Shown here piece after piece: positions 1-8,226 of a stretch of 64,000 nucleotides of DNA. The notes under the pieces were generated by a model that did not search any database, had not been told where the DNA came from, and was given only the letters and a program-made list of their open reading frames with translations. The DNA comes from Fusobacterium perfoetens ATCC 29250 (lineage in GTDB: Bacteria; Fusobacteriota; Fusobacteriia; Fusobacteriales; Fusobacteriaceae): NCBI RefSeq assembly GCF_000622245.1, contig NZ_JHXW01000004.1, forward strand, positions 62,001 through 126,000, in the 5' to 3' direction. Each line of letters starts with the position of its first letter. Position 1 is the first letter of the stretch. Position numbers and translations under genes: made by a program.

Positions 1-437
1 TGGATATTTCAGAAGTTATTTCAAATATTATTTCAGAATTAAAAGTTGTTTATCCTAAACAAAAAATATCTTTTAATGGTAGTGAAAATTACATAAACTC
101 TGATTATTTTTTAATAAAACAACTATTTTTCAATATTATTGAAAATGCAATAAAATATGGAAATAATAATGAAATAAATGTGTCTATTGTCAATAATAAA
201 AATATTTCAATTATAATTGAAGATAATGGTATTGGAATATCAAAAGAAAATCTAAATCATATCTATGATAGATTTTTTAGAGTTGATAAAAGTAGAAATA
301 GAGAAATAAAAAGTCATGGTTTAGGTTTATCAATAGTTAAAAAAATTACTAGAATATTAAAAATTGATTTGAATATTGAAAGTGAAATAAATAAAGGCAC
401 AAAGGTTACAGTAACAATTCCTACTACAAAAATATAA
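1..437 (+). CDS. sensor histidine kinase, C-terminal part (cut by window edge)
   Basis: The reading frame is open from base 3, so the gene begins before the window. What remains is the HATPase_c domain of a two-component sensor kinase: the N box (NIIENAIKYG), G1 box (EDNGIGIS), F box (RFF) and G2 box (GLGLSIVKK) are all present, and the protein ends about 12 residues after the TVTIP strand, as usual. This domain binds ATP and phosphorylates the kinase's own histidine, which then passes the phosphate to a response regulator. The dimerisation helix, any sensor domain and the partner regulator lie outside the window, so the signal is unknown. A terminator follows 24 bases after the stop. The domain call is sure; orthology cannot be assigned. 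Confidence 0.9.
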   Translation, partial: DISEVISNIISELKVVYPKQKISFNGSENYINSDYFLIKQLFFNIIENAIKYGNNNEINVSIVNNKNISIIIEDNGIGISKENLNHIYDRFFRVDKSRNREIKSHGLGLSIVKKITRILKIDLNIESEINKGTKVTVTIPTTKI

Positions 438-460
438 ATTTTTTATATCTTTTATAATAA

Positions 461-503
461 AAAGAGGCTATTGTATTTTATATTTACAATAACCTCTTTT
501 TTT
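461..503. terminator. bidirectional intrinsic terminator between the kinase and thiE
   Basis: A 15-bp stem (461-475 with 485-499) closes a short AT loop. It is followed by a T run on the + strand and has an A run before it, giving a T run on the - strand. It can end both the kinase transcript and the convergent thi operon. Confidence 0.85.
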
Positions 504-529
504 ATTTAAAGAGTCTTTTAGGAATAAAT

Positions 530-1162
530 TTATTTTTTTAATTTGCTTATTAAAGATTTTACTTTTTCTGAAATATTTTCAGCTCCCACAATATCACTTA
601 CTAAGCAAATTCTTTTTGCCCCTCTCTCAATTATTTTATCAATGTTATAATCTTTTATTCCTCCAATGGCAACAAAAGGAATATCTAAATTATTTACAAC
701 ATATTCTAAATATTCTAATCCTACAGGAGCAGTATCTTTTGTTGTTGTAGGAAATATTGGCCCAACTCCAATATAATCTACATCATTATTTTCATAAGCT
801 TTTTTTCCTTGTTCTGGAGAATGAGTTGATAGACCAATTATTTTATTTTCTCCTATAAGTTTCCTTACTTCACTAGGAGGAATATCATCTTGTCCCACAT
901 GAACCCCATCTGCATCAACTAAAATTGCTATATCAATATTATCATTTACAATAAAAGTAACTCCATTTTTTTTACAAATTTCCCTTATCTCTCTAGCTTC
1001 TTTTAATTTTTCGCCCAAACTTTTATTCTTTTCTCTATATTGAATTATTTTTATTCCACCACGAATCATCTCTTCTACACATTGTATATTAGTCTTTCCA
1101 TTAGTAAAATTTTCACCTGTAATTCCATAGATTCCTTCAGGAATAATTATTCTATTTCTCAA
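530..1162 (-). CDS. thiE: thiamine-phosphate synthase
   Basis: ThiE joins HMP pyrophosphate to thiazole phosphate to make thiamine monophosphate. The 210 residues match the usual length of this TIM-barrel family. Visible motifs are YREKN near residue 43, GQDDIP near 123, the phosphate loop GPIFPTTTKDTA near 155-166 and AIGGI near 190. It is the last gene of the thiSGHFE operon and overlaps thiF by 11 bases, implying translational coupling. No thiC, thiD or thiM is adjacent, so the pyrimidine half must be made elsewhere or salvaged. It should follow the TPP riboswitch upstream of thiS. Confidence 0.95.
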   Translation of the reverse strand: MRNRIIIPEGIYGITGENFTNGKTNIQCVEEMIRGGIKIIQYREKNKSLGEKLKEAREIREICKKNGVTFIVNDNIDIAILVDADGVHVGQDDIPPSEVRKLIGENKIIGLSTHSPEQGKKAYENNDVDYIGVGPIFPTTTKDTAPVGLEYLEYVVNNLDIPFVAIGGIKDYNIDKIIERGAKRICLVSDIVGAENISEKVKSLISKLKK

Positions 1163-1694
1163 AATATCCTCCTATCTCTAAAACTTTTTCACTCATTAAA
1201 GCTGCAACTATTCCAACTTTATGAGAATAAGTCTTATAATCATCAGTATCTTTTTTGAAATCTCCTACTACAATTAAATTTTTTCCAATATTTTTTATTT
1301 CAATTGATTTTGTATCATAATCTCCTATTCCAGAAGCTGAAATAATCTTTTTTCCAAGTGGTAAAAGTTCTTCCACTAAAATACTTTTATATTCTTTTTT
1401 ATCAAAAGCTTCTACTACAATATCACAATCTTTAAAAAATTCAGAAATATTATTTCTATCAAATTTAATTATTTCAAAATCAATTTTTATTTCAGGATTT
1501 ATAAGGGTTAAATTCTCTTTTAAAGTTTCACTTTTATATTTTCCAATTTGATTTTTGAAATAAAATTGTCTATTCAAGTTTGATTCTTCAATCTTATCAA
1601 AATCTCCAAACTTTAAATATTTTACCCCTGTTCTCACCAAATGATAAGCTACATTACTTCCGATTCCACCACAACCAGCTATACCTATTATCAT
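1152..1694 (-). CDS. thiF: ThiF-type adenylyltransferase, short form
   Basis: This protein is expected to adenylate the C-terminal Gly-Gly of ThiS so that sulfur can be loaded for thiazole synthesis. It has the E1-like nucleotide loop GCGGIGSN at the N-terminus and the SNLNRQ segment with its catalytic Arg. At about 180 residues it lacks the zinc-binding CxxC pairs and the C-terminal part of E. coli ThiF, so it fits the short ThiF family found in anaerobic thi operons. I chose the ATG at 1694, which overlaps the thiH stop as ATGA and has GGGAG eight bases upstream; a TTG at 1709 would add five residues but sits on that ribosome site. Confidence 0.88.
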   Translation of the reverse strand: MIIGIAGCGGIGSNVAYHLVRTGVKYLKFGDFDKIEESNLNRQFYFKNQIGKYKSETLKENLTLINPEIKIDFEIIKFDRNNISEFFKDCDIVVEAFDKKEYKSILVEELLPLGKKIISASGIGDYDTKSIEIKNIGKNLIVVGDFKKDTDDYKTYSHKVGIVAALMSEKVLEIGGYFEK

Positions 1695-2797
1695 TTGATT
1701 TGCTCCCAATCTTTAAATATTGGTTGGTATCCATTATCTCTAATTGCTTGTATTGTTTCTTCAGCACTTCTATTATCACTTATTTCAAATTGACAAGTAG
1801 ATGGGTCATTCTCTGTATATCCTCCAACATCTGTTTTAGAACCAACAGACATTTTTGTAATTCCCATATGCATTAAATGGTCTCTAAATGAAGCTACCTC
1901 TCTTGTAGAAATATTTATATCCGCTTTTATTTGGAAAATTCTAAAAGCTGTCATAAATTGTACAAAAGTTATATCATCTAGTGGATGGTCTGGTTGGAAT
2001 CCCCCTTCTGCTGGATTTATTCTTGGTAAAGAGATTGAGAAAGAAGAATTCAAATAATTATCAGTTAAATATTTTAAATGCATTCCAGCCATAAAAGCTT
2101 CTTTTCTTATTTCACTCAAACCAAATAAAGGTCCAATTCCAATAGTTCTTATTCCAGCTTTTGCCCCTCTCTCTGGAGTATCTAAACGGAAATGATAATC
2201 TTTTTTCTTACCAGATAAATGAACTTCATCATATCTCTCTTCATTATATGTTTCTTGATATACAGTTAATCCATCTAATCCAATATCTACTAATTCTTTA
2301 TATTCCCATTCTTCTAATGGCATAACTTCTATTGAAACAGAATTAAAATATTTTTTTAATACTTTTACAGCATCTTTTAAATAATCTAAAGTCACAAGTC
2401 CATGAGCTTCTCCTGTAAGCATTAAAATATGTTCTACTCCTGTTTTTGCTATCTCTTTGGCCTCTTCTTCTATTTGTTCAAGATTTTGATGTTTTCTTAC
2501 AATATGATTTTTCTTTGAGAAACCACAGTAAGTACAATTATTTGTACAGAAATTTGAAATATATATTGGCATATAAAGAGATATAATATTTCCAAAATGT
2601 TGAGTTTTTATCTCATTAGCTCTTCTAGCCATTTCCTCTAAATGATTTTTAGCTATTGGAGAAAGTAAATTTAAAAAATCATATTCAGTTAAATGTTCTT
2701 TATAAATACTATCTACCACATCTTCATCAGTAACTTTTGAAAAATATCCTTCAAAGTCAAAATCTTTCCATTCTTTCACAACAGAATAAAATCCCAT
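1691..2797 (-). CDS. thiH: 2-iminoacetate synthase (tyrosine lyase, radical SAM)
   Basis: ThiH cleaves tyrosine by radical SAM chemistry to p-cresol and dehydroglycine, the two-carbon donor for the thiazole ring. The CxxxCxxC cluster motif is visible as C84, C88 and C91 (CTNNCTYC), followed by GFSKKN. The 368 residues are normal for the family. ThiH is oxygen-sensitive and replaces the oxygen-dependent ThiO of aerobes, which fits an anaerobe. Its start overlaps the thiG stop by one base (TAATG) and its stop overlaps thiF. Confidence 0.96.
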   Translation of the reverse strand: MGFYSVVKEWKDFDFEGYFSKVTDEDVVDSIYKEHLTEYDFLNLLSPIAKNHLEEMARRANEIKTQHFGNIISLYMPIYISNFCTNNCTYCGFSKKNHIVRKHQNLEQIEEEAKEIAKTGVEHILMLTGEAHGLVTLDYLKDAVKVLKKYFNSVSIEVMPLEEWEYKELVDIGLDGLTVYQETYNEERYDEVHLSGKKKDYHFRLDTPERGAKAGIRTIGIGPLFGLSEIRKEAFMAGMHLKYLTDNYLNSSFSISLPRINPAEGGFQPDHPLDDITFVQFMTAFRIFQIKADINISTREVASFRDHLMHMGITKMSVGSKTDVGGYTENDPSTCQFEISDNRSAEETIQAIRDNGYQPIFKDWEQIK

Positions 2798-3573
2798 TAT
2801 TTTTCACCTCTGAATAAGAAATCTGTAAGAGGAGATGAAGCATTAGCATATTTTGAAGTTTTAGCTAATTTTGAAAGATAAGCCATTCTCCCAGCTTTTA
2901 CTCCCAAAGCAAAAGCCTCTCCCATTTTTACAGGGTCTTCAGCTGTTGAAATGGCTGTGTTAACTAATACAGCGTCAACTCCCATTTCCATAGCTTCAGC
3001 TGCTTGTGATGGAGTTCCAATTCCAGCATCTACAATTACAGGAACTTTTTTATTTTCATTTATCATTTCTATTAAAGCTTTTGTTTGTAATCCTTTATTT
3101 GAACCAATTGGTGAACCTAAAGGCATTACAGCAGCTGCCCCAGCCTCTTCTAATTTTTTGGCTGTAATTAAATCAGGAACTATATAAGGTAAAACTATAA
3201 ATCCTTCATCAGCTAATACTTTTGTAGCTTTTATTGTTTCTTCATTATCAGGCATTAAATATTTCATATCATTAATTATTTCAATTTTTATAAAATCTCC
3301 ACAACCAGCTTCTCTAGCTATTCTAGCTATTTTTATGGCCTCTTCAGCATTTCTAGCCCCTGAAGTATTAGGTAATAATGTTACATCTTTAGGAATATAA
3401 TTTAAAACATTTTCCTTTGGATTTGAAAAATTTACTCTTCTTAATGCCATTGTTATAATGTTTGAACCACTTGCTTTTAACATTGGAGCTATCAAATTTT
3501 TATCAGAAAATTTTCCTGTTCCTGTTAATAATCTACTTTCAAATTCATGTCCTTTTAATACTAACTTATCCAT
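2797..3573 (-). CDS. thiG: thiazole synthase
   Basis: ThiG builds thiazole phosphate from deoxyxylulose phosphate, dehydroglycine and ThiS-thiocarboxylate. The 258 residues show the expected N-terminal LTGTGKF, the Schiff-base lysine (about K96 in DFIKIEI), the [13 protein letters not shown] loop and the [18 protein letters not shown] phosphate-binding segment. A clear GGAGG precedes the ATG. The substrate deoxyxylulose phosphate comes from the same pathway as Dxr, encoded at 28048-29205. The gene is tightly coupled to thiH. Confidence 0.97.
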   Translation of the reverse strand: MDKLVLKGHEFESRLLTGTGKFSDKNLIAPMLKASGSNIITMALRRVNFSNPKENVLNYIPKDVTLLPNTSGARNAEEAIKIARIAREAGCGDFIKIEIINDMKYLMPDNEETIKATKVLADEGFIVLPYIVPDLITAKKLEEAGAAAVMPLGSPIGSNKGLQTKALIEMINENKKVPVIVDAGIGTPSQAAEAMEMGVDAVLVNTAISTAEDPVKMGEAFALGVKAGRMAYLSKLAKTSKYANASSPLTDFLFRGEK

Positions 3574-3620
3574 TTTTCCTCCAACTTATTTTTTATTTTT
3601 ATTTATATACATATTTTTTC

Positions 3621-3833
3621 TTATCCACCAGAAACAAAAACTAGAACTTCTACAACATCATTTTCTTTTATAGTTACATCTTGCCAATTATCTTTTTTAA
3701 TAAGATTATCATTTACTAAAACCACTGCTCCAGAAAGAGTTATATTTTTTTCTATTGAAATTTTTTCAATAAATTCTTTTAAAATAATTTCTTTTTCTAT
3801 TTCCTCTTCAACACCGTTTAAAATTATTTTCAT
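3621..3833 (-). CDS. thiS: sulfur carrier protein ThiS
   Basis: This is a 70-residue beta-grasp sulfur carrier ending in the required Gly-Gly (VSGG). ThiF activates this end and ThiG takes sulfur from it. It is the first gene of the thi operon, about 140 bases downstream of the TPP aptamer, with AAAGGAGG seven bases before its ATG. It is short but the C-terminus, length and context make the call firm. Confidence 0.95.
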   Translation of the reverse strand: MKIILNGVEEEIEKEIILKEFIEKISIEKNITLSGAVVLVNDNLIKKDNWQDVTIKENDVVEVLVFVSGG

Positions 3834-3865
3834 AAATTTTCCTCCTTTCTCAAAAATTTTTCTAT

Positions 3866-3897
3866 AAAAAAATCCCTAGTAGAAATCTACTAGGGAT
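3866..3897 (-). terminator. TPP riboswitch expression platform: intrinsic terminator
   Basis: A GC-richer stem, ATCCCTAGTAG pairing with its complement around a short loop, is followed on the - strand by a T7 run. It lies between the TPP aptamer and thiS, so it decides whether the operon is transcribed. Its 5' arm is also complementary to the 5' strand of aptamer helix P1. Confidence 0.85.
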
Positions 3898-3967
3898 AAA
3901 TCTTCTTATAAAATTTTCCTCTTAAATAACTTAATAGTACAAAGCCTCTTTATGAGGAAATAATTTT

Positions 3968-4053
3968 ACTTCCTTTCGCCAGCATTATCTGGTTCAAGTA
4001 ATAAGAGTCGAGGTCGAACCTCCTCTCAGCCTTTTTGGCTCCCCTAGTAAGCT
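3968..4053 (-). promoter_or_regulatory. TPP (THI-box) riboswitch aptamer
   Basis: The - strand carries the THI-box core: GGGGAGCC, GGCTGAGAGGAGG, then CTTGAACCAGATAATGCTGG and CGAAAGGAAGT. Helix P1 is closed by TTACT pairing with AGTAA. It stands directly upstream of thiS and is known to bind thiamine pyrophosphate and switch off transcription. The TTACTAGGG strand of P1 can alternatively pair over nine positions with the terminator 5' arm, giving an obvious antiterminator. Confidence 0.95.
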
Positions 4054-4076
4054 ATCTATTTAATTTTTTCAAAAGT

Positions 4077-4105
4077 ATTGTATAACTTTATGTTTTATTT
4101 GTCAA
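4077..4105 (-). promoter_or_regulatory. sigma-70-type promoter of the thi operon
   Basis: On the - strand TTGACA (4100-4105) and TACAAT (4077-4082) are separated by exactly 17 bases. Transcription would start about 17-20 bases before the TPP aptamer. The promoter sits just after the stop of the FadL-like gene, with no clear terminator between them. Confidence 0.8.
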
Positions 4106-4112
4106 GTTTTTA

Positions 4113-5459
4113 TTATAATTTAAATTCAGCAGCTAATCCAATAGCATGAACTTGTTTCTCAAATCTTGTTCCATGTTCTTTTGAAGTTCCATCAATATAA
4201 TCTACATATGAATAAGCGATTGTATATGTTCTAGTTTCATTTGGAGTATATTTAAGTCCTATACTATACATATGAGCATCTAAAGCATAGTCAGTATCTT
4301 TGTATGTATCTTCATTAGCTCCTGTATTTGTATATTGGTATCCAGCCATTAAAGTATATTGTTCATTTAGTTTATAATCAAATCCAACTGATGCTTCATA
4401 TCCATTTGTATAATGAGCATAAGCATTACTATCATTAGCATCTTCTATAAAATAATAGTTTCCACTTGTAAGTAATGTAAGTCTATCATTAACATCATAA
4501 GAAATTCCTAATGACATCATTGCTGGTAAATTTCTATATCCATCTACTAACCATTCACTTACTATAGGATTTTTGGCTAAACTTCCATATATATCCTCTT
4601 CCTTTATTGGAGAATTTACTTTTAATCCATTCATTCCATTCTTAGCTTCAAAATCTAATTTAATTTCACTTTCATATTTAAAACCAATATTTAATTTTTC
4701 TATTGGTTTATAGTTAAATCCTACTAACCAACCAATTCCATAAGCTTCTCTTTCAGAATCTATAGTAACATCTACATTTTGTTGAGGAATATTTCCTTGC
4801 CCATCTAGGTCTAATCCAAAATGTCCTGTTCCTTCTAAAGCTCTTGTAGCATAAATAAATCTAACTCCTCCAGCTACAGAAAATTTTTCATTAAGTTTTT
4901 GAGCCATTCCTAAGTTTAAATTATAATAAAAAGATGAACCTTTTACTTTACTTCCTCCTAAATATTCAACTGTTGCTTCTGGAGATTCTCCAAGTTTAAT
5001 TTGTTCTTGTCTAAATATTCCTTGTATTCCTTCTCCAATAACTTCAAAAGCTGATATTCCATTGTTATATTTTAAACTTCCTCCACCAGCAGCTATACCA
5101 CCGTGTAAGAAATAACTTCTATCTCCATCTTTTTTTACTATTTGAATACTTGGAACCATTACTGATGGATAATCACTATCATGTTTTCCTTTTACATTAT
5201 CTGTAAATCCAGGTATTCCTTTATAATCTGTATTCATAGTATAATTTTTAAATACTGTTTGAGTGTTTACTTTTACATAAAGTCCATCTTCCATGAAAGC
5301 TGTACCAGCTGGATTATAGAAAGCTCCTGATGTTCCAATTTTTCCTGTCATTGAAGCATGGGCAAAATATTCAGCATCTTGTTGGGCTAAATAATCAATA
5401 CTTCCAGCATAAACATTTACTGAAGCTATTAAAGCTGTTAACATAAGTGTTTTTTTCAT
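4113..5459 (-). CDS. OMPP1/FadL/TodX-family outer-membrane transport protein
   Basis: The 448 residues begin with a cleavable signal peptide (MKKTLMLTALIASVNVYA) and then show the FadL-family N-terminal hatch signature with FYNPAGTAF near residue 50. The remainder is amphipathic beta-strand sequence rich in aromatic-Gly pairs, ending in a short strand with a terminal hydrophobic residue (AEFKL). Members let hydrophobic molecules such as long-chain fatty acids or aromatics cross the outer membrane; the substrate here is unknown. It lies 28 bases downstream of a TetR regulator, probably in one operon. No terminator is visible before the thi promoter. Confidence 0.88.
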   Translation of the reverse strand: MKKTLMLTALIASVNVYAGSIDYLAQQDAEYFAHASMTGKIGTSGAFYNPAGTAFMEDGLYVKVNTQTVFKNYTMNTDYKGIPGFTDNVKGKHDSDYPSVMVPSIQIVKKDGDRSYFLHGGIAAGGGSLKYNNGISAFEVIGEGIQGIFRQEQIKLGESPEATVEYLGGSKVKGSSFYYNLNLGMAQKLNEKFSVAGGVRFIYATRALEGTGHFGLDLDGQGNIPQQNVDVTIDSEREAYGIGWLVGFNYKPIEKLNIGFKYESEIKLDFEAKNGMNGLKVNSPIKEEDIYGSLAKNPIVSEWLVDGYRNLPAMMSLGISYDVNDRLTLLTSGNYYFIEDANDSNAYAHYTNGYEASVGFDYKLNEQYTLMAGYQYTNTGANEDTYKDTDYALDAHMYSIGLKYTPNETRTYTIAYSYVDYIDGTSKEHGTRFEKQVHAIGLAAEFKL

Positions 5460-5487
5460 TTCTCTCTCCTTAATCTATATATAATTT

Positions 5488-6069
5488 TTAATTTTTTTCC
5501 TCATTTATTTTCATAGCTTGTTTTAATATAAGATAACCAACTTCACGTAATTCACTTTCAATCATTTCATAAGTTGGATTATAAAAACCTGAGCAAATTA
5601 AACAAGCAAAACCATGAGTATACCACCAACCTTTTCTTATCATCCAGTTAATAGTACTATCTTTTAAAATATTGTATTTGTCACTCTCTTTAAATCCTTT
5701 ATAAACTAAATTTATCAAATCTCTAGTAATTTCATTTAAAAATTCTTCTGATAAATTTTCTCTCATAAATATAGCTCTAAATAAAGCCTTTTCCTCTTTA
5801 GCAAAAAGACAAATTCCTATTCCTATATTTAAAAGTCCAAGTTCTGTATAATTAATTTTTACTTTATCTAGTAGTTTATTTTTAGCAAGTAATGAAAGTT
5901 CATTTTTTAAATCTGACATTGATTTAAAATTAGAGTAAACACCTATTGTTGATATTCCCAACTCATTAGCTATTGTCCTAGCTGAAATTTTTTTCATACC
6001 TTCTTTTACCAAAATTTCATAAGCTTTATTTAAAATTTCTTCTCTTGTGAACTTTAATTTCCTTCCCAT
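5488..6069 (-). CDS. TetR/AcrR-family transcriptional regulator
   Basis: The 193-residue protein has the N-terminal TetR helix-turn-helix (FTREEILNKAYEIL followed by ISARTIANELGIST and GVYSNFKS). The C-terminal ligand pocket is divergent and includes a WMIRKGWWYTHGF segment of unknown meaning. It is co-directional with and just upstream of the FadL-like porin, so it likely controls itself and that porin in response to a small hydrophobic ligand (inference). The start has AAGGAG upstream. No dyad operator stands out with confidence between promoter and start. Confidence 0.9.
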   Translation of the reverse strand: MGRKLKFTREEILNKAYEILVKEGMKKISARTIANELGISTIGVYSNFKSMSDLKNELSLLAKNKLLDKVKINYTELGLLNIGIGICLFAKEEKALFRAIFMRENLSEEFLNEITRDLINLVYKGFKESDKYNILKDSTINWMIRKGWWYTHGFACLICSGFYNPTYEMIESELREVGYLILKQAMKINEEKN

Positions 6070-6142
6070 AAAAAACTCCTTTTCGTTTTTTACATAACAC
6101 TATTATTAAAATAAAAAAACATATTTTACATGAACAAAAAAA

Positions 6143-6172
6143 ATTATACTATATATATCCTTGAAAAGTCAA
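6143..6172 (-). promoter_or_regulatory. promoter of the tetR-fadL-like unit
   Basis: On the - strand TTGACT (6167-6172) and TATAAT (6143-6148) are separated by 18 bases. A perfect 10-bp palindrome, ATAACGTTAT, lies upstream at 6201-6210 and could be a regulator site, but it is short. Confidence 0.65.
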
Positions 6173-6286
6173 TATATAAATAAAATTTATTTTTTATTTC
6201 ATAACGTTATTATTTTTTTTCATTACATTTTTTATAAAATAAAATCACATTAGTAATTTATTAAAATAAAAAATTTGTAAATAAAA

Positions 6287-6313
6287 AACTCGTTAAGTTT
6301 CCTTAACAAGTTT
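6287..6313 (-). terminator. intrinsic terminator of the DUF1275 gene
   Basis: An 11-bp stem (AACTTGTTAAG against CTTAACGAGTT, with one G-U) is followed by a T run on the - strand. The stop codon of the DUF1275 gene lies inside the first arm, so the last codons double as terminator stem. Confidence 0.8.
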
Positions 6314-6983
6314 CTTTTTTATTTCTATCATAATCAACAAACATCATTATAAATACTATCATTAATCCAATTACAGAAAAAAGAACCGATTTTTCTAAAT
6401 ATTTTTTAGTAAGAATAGCTCCTATCATTCCACCTATAATAAAAAAAGTTATTATTCCAAAATAGTTCATACTACTCCTAAAATCTTCTTTATTTTTTCC
6501 TATCATAGATTTATAAAGAGCTTCACTTGCACTTCTTAAATTTCCTGTACACATTGTTGAAGCATAAGCTTTACCTCTAAATTTTCTAAAAGCTTCTACC
6601 TGAAGAGAGCACACAAAAGATATTAGTACATTTACTAATATATCTAAATCTCCCATAGGCATAAAAGATACCATTATCAAAATAGCCATTTCTAATAATA
6701 AAATACTTTGTCTCCAATGTAAAAATTCTTTATTATATTTTTTTCTAAAAAACTCTGAAAGAAGAATCCCTACTACAAAGGCCATTATTGGAGTAAAATA
6801 TTCTAAAGCACTACCCCATTGTTTTTCTACAAGTTTTATTCCAAATAAAACTATATTTCCTGTTTGAGCATTTGCAAATACCTTACCTCTACACACATAA
6901 GTGTAAGCATCTAAATAACCACCTACAATAGCTAAAATTAGACCTACCCTATACCGTTCAGACATTTGAAATACTTTGTTCAA
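6303..6983 (-). CDS. DUF1275 (YoaK-family) integral membrane protein
   Basis: The protein shows DUF1275 features: an N-terminal helix containing GGYLDAYTYV, the conserved ANAQTGNIVLFG, and ASTMCTGNLRSA in the second half, with about six membrane helices. Function is unknown for the family; transport has been suggested. I start it at the TTG at 6983 because AGAGGTG lies six bases upstream and the product then begins (M)NKVFQMSERYRVG. A longer frame reaches 7055, but its extra 24 residues have no ribosome site and would overlap the divergent SAM-riboswitch promoter. The length is then 226 residues. It is transcribed alone. Confidence 0.85.
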   Translation of the reverse strand: MNKVFQMSERYRVGLILAIVGGYLDAYTYVCRGKVFANAQTGNIVLFGIKLVEKQWGSALEYFTPIMAFVVGILLSEFFRKKYNKEFLHWRQSILLLEMAILIMVSFMPMGDLDILVNVLISFVCSLQVEAFRKFRGKAYASTMCTGNLRSASEALYKSMIGKNKEDFRSSMNYFGIITFFIIGGMIGAILTKKYLEKSVLFSVIGLMIVFIMMFVDYDRNKKETC

Positions 6984-7048
6984 TTTTATCACCTCTCTGT
7001 ATGTAATACCAACTTTATTATAACATAAAGAAAAAATAAAAAAAATAG

Positions 7049-7077
7049 TTGACAAATTTATTTTTTTATTATATCAT
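7049..7077 (+). promoter_or_regulatory. promoter of the SAM-riboswitch-metQ unit
   Basis: TTGACA (7049-7054) and TATCAT (7072-7077) are separated by 17 bases, and the aptamer begins about 20 bases downstream. Confidence 0.75.
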
Positions 7078-7097
7078 ACACAAAATAAAAAATATCC

Positions 7098-7220
7098 ATC
7101 AAGAGAAACTGAGGGACTGGCCCTATGATGTTTCAGCAACCTACTTTAGAGTGTGGTGCTAATTCCATGTAGATGGTTTAGATTAATAATCTATTCCTTA
7201 TATCTCTAAATTTTCTTGAT
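7098..7220 (+). promoter_or_regulatory. SAM-I (S-box) riboswitch aptamer
   Basis: The S-box core is clear: AAGAGAAACTGAGGGACTGG, then CCCTATGA, CAGCAACC and the GGTGCTAATTCC segment. Helix P1 is ATCAAGA (7098-7104) with TCTTGAT (7214-7220). S-boxes bind S-adenosylmethionine and shut off methionine synthesis or uptake genes. This one directly precedes the MetQ-type gene. Confidence 0.95.
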
Positions 7221-7240
7221 AGTAAAATTTAGAGATTTTT
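7202..7240 (+). terminator. SAM riboswitch expression-platform terminator
   Basis: ATCTCTAAATTTT (7202-7214) pairs perfectly with AAAATTTAGAGAT (7224-7236) and a T run follows. Its 5' arm abuts the 3' strand of aptamer helix P1, the arrangement expected for SAM-dependent termination. Confidence 0.85.
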
Positions 7241-7294
7241 TATTAAGAGTGATATTTTTTATAATTAAAAAAATTTTAAGGAGATGATAATATT

Positions 7295-8086
7295 ATGTCA
7301 AACTTATCAAAAAAATTATTTACAACACTTGTAGCTTTTTCTCTACTAGGAAATTATTCATTTTCTAAAACTCTTAAAGTAGGAGCTTCACCTGTTCCTC
7401 ATGCTGAAATTTTAGAGGCTGTTAAACCTCAGTTAAAAGAAAAAGGAATAGATTTAGAAATCATTGAATTTAATGAATATGTTACTCCTAACTTAGCTTT
7501 AGCTGATGGAGATTTAGATGCAAATTTTTTCCAACATACACCTTATCTTGAAAAATTTAAAACAGAAAGAAATTTAAAAATTTCTCAAATAGGTGAAGGA
7601 ATTTTTATTTCTCCAATAGCTGTATTTTCTGATAAATATAAATCTTTGGAAGAAGTAAAAAAAGGTGGAGTAGTAGCTATTCCTAGTGACCCTACAAATG
7701 GTGGAAGAGCTTTATTACTTCTTCATAATAAAGGAATTATTACTTTAAAAGACCCTACAGACCTTAGTGCTACTGAATTTGATATTATAAAAAATCCTAA
7801 AAAATTAAAATTTAAATCTATTGAAGCTCCTCAACTTCCTCGTGTTATAAAAGATGTTGATGTAGCTATCATAAATTGTAACTATGCTCTTCAAGCTAAT
7901 TTAGACCCTATAAAAGATTCTATTGCCATTGAAGGAGCTGAATCTCCTTATGCTAATATTGTGGCTGTTAGAGATGAAAATTTAAATGATGCTGATGTCA
8001 AAGTGTTAGTTGATGAACTTAGAACTGAAAATATTAAAAAATTTATAAATGAGCAATATAAAGGGTCTGTAATAGCAACTTTTTAA
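7295..8086 (+). CDS. metQ: MetQ/NlpA-family methionine-binding protein without lipobox
   Basis: The 263 residues match the NlpA/MetQ family of ABC-transporter solute-binding proteins: LKVGASPVPHAEIL after the signal, NLALADGDLDANFFQH, and VAIPSDPTNGGRALLLL. The SAM riboswitch upstream supports D/L-methionine as the ligand. Most family members are lipoproteins, but here the signal peptide (to about NYSFS) has no cysteine; the only Cys is near residue 203. It should therefore be a soluble periplasmic protein. No metN ATPase or metI permease adjoins it, so the rest of the transporter must be encoded elsewhere. AAGGAG lies ten bases before the ATG. Confidence 0.9.
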   Translation: MSNLSKKLFTTLVAFSLLGNYSFSKTLKVGASPVPHAEILEAVKPQLKEKGIDLEIIEFNEYVTPNLALADGDLDANFFQHTPYLEKFKTERNLKISQIGEGIFISPIAVFSDKYKSLEEVKKGGVVAIPSDPTNGGRALLLLHNKGIITLKDPTDLSATEFDIIKNPKKLKFKSIEAPQLPRVIKDVDVAIINCNYALQANLDPIKDSIAIEGAESPYANIVAVRDENLNDADVKVLVDELRTENIKKFINEQYKGSVIATF

Positions 8087-8123
8087 TTTAAGCTGATAAT
8101 TTTGGGAAAATTTATCATAAATT

Positions 8124-8216
8124 AAAATAAGATAGGGAATATTTTTATAAAAAAAGTGTTATAACTTACTTTATTTATTATTAATAATATAAGTTATAAC
8201 ATCCCTTCTTATTTTA
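8124..8216. terminator. extended inverted repeat between convergent genes
   Basis: GTTATAACTTA (8158-8168) pairs with TAAGTTATAAC (8190-8200). An outer arm, AAAATAAGATAGGGA, pairs imperfectly with TCCCTTCTTATTTT. It lies between convergent metQ and the AhpF-like gene, so it is probably a bidirectional terminator, although the T runs are weak. Confidence 0.5.
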
Positions 8217-8226
8217 AATTTTTAAT

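Noticed and set aside
1-437. The kinase fragment as a pseudogene.
   Set aside because: The frame is open to the window edge and all ATPase boxes are intact; it is cut only by the window.
6984-7055. A longer start for the DUF1275 protein.
   Set aside because: It has no ribosome site, adds residues not typical of the family, and would overlap the divergent metQ promoter.
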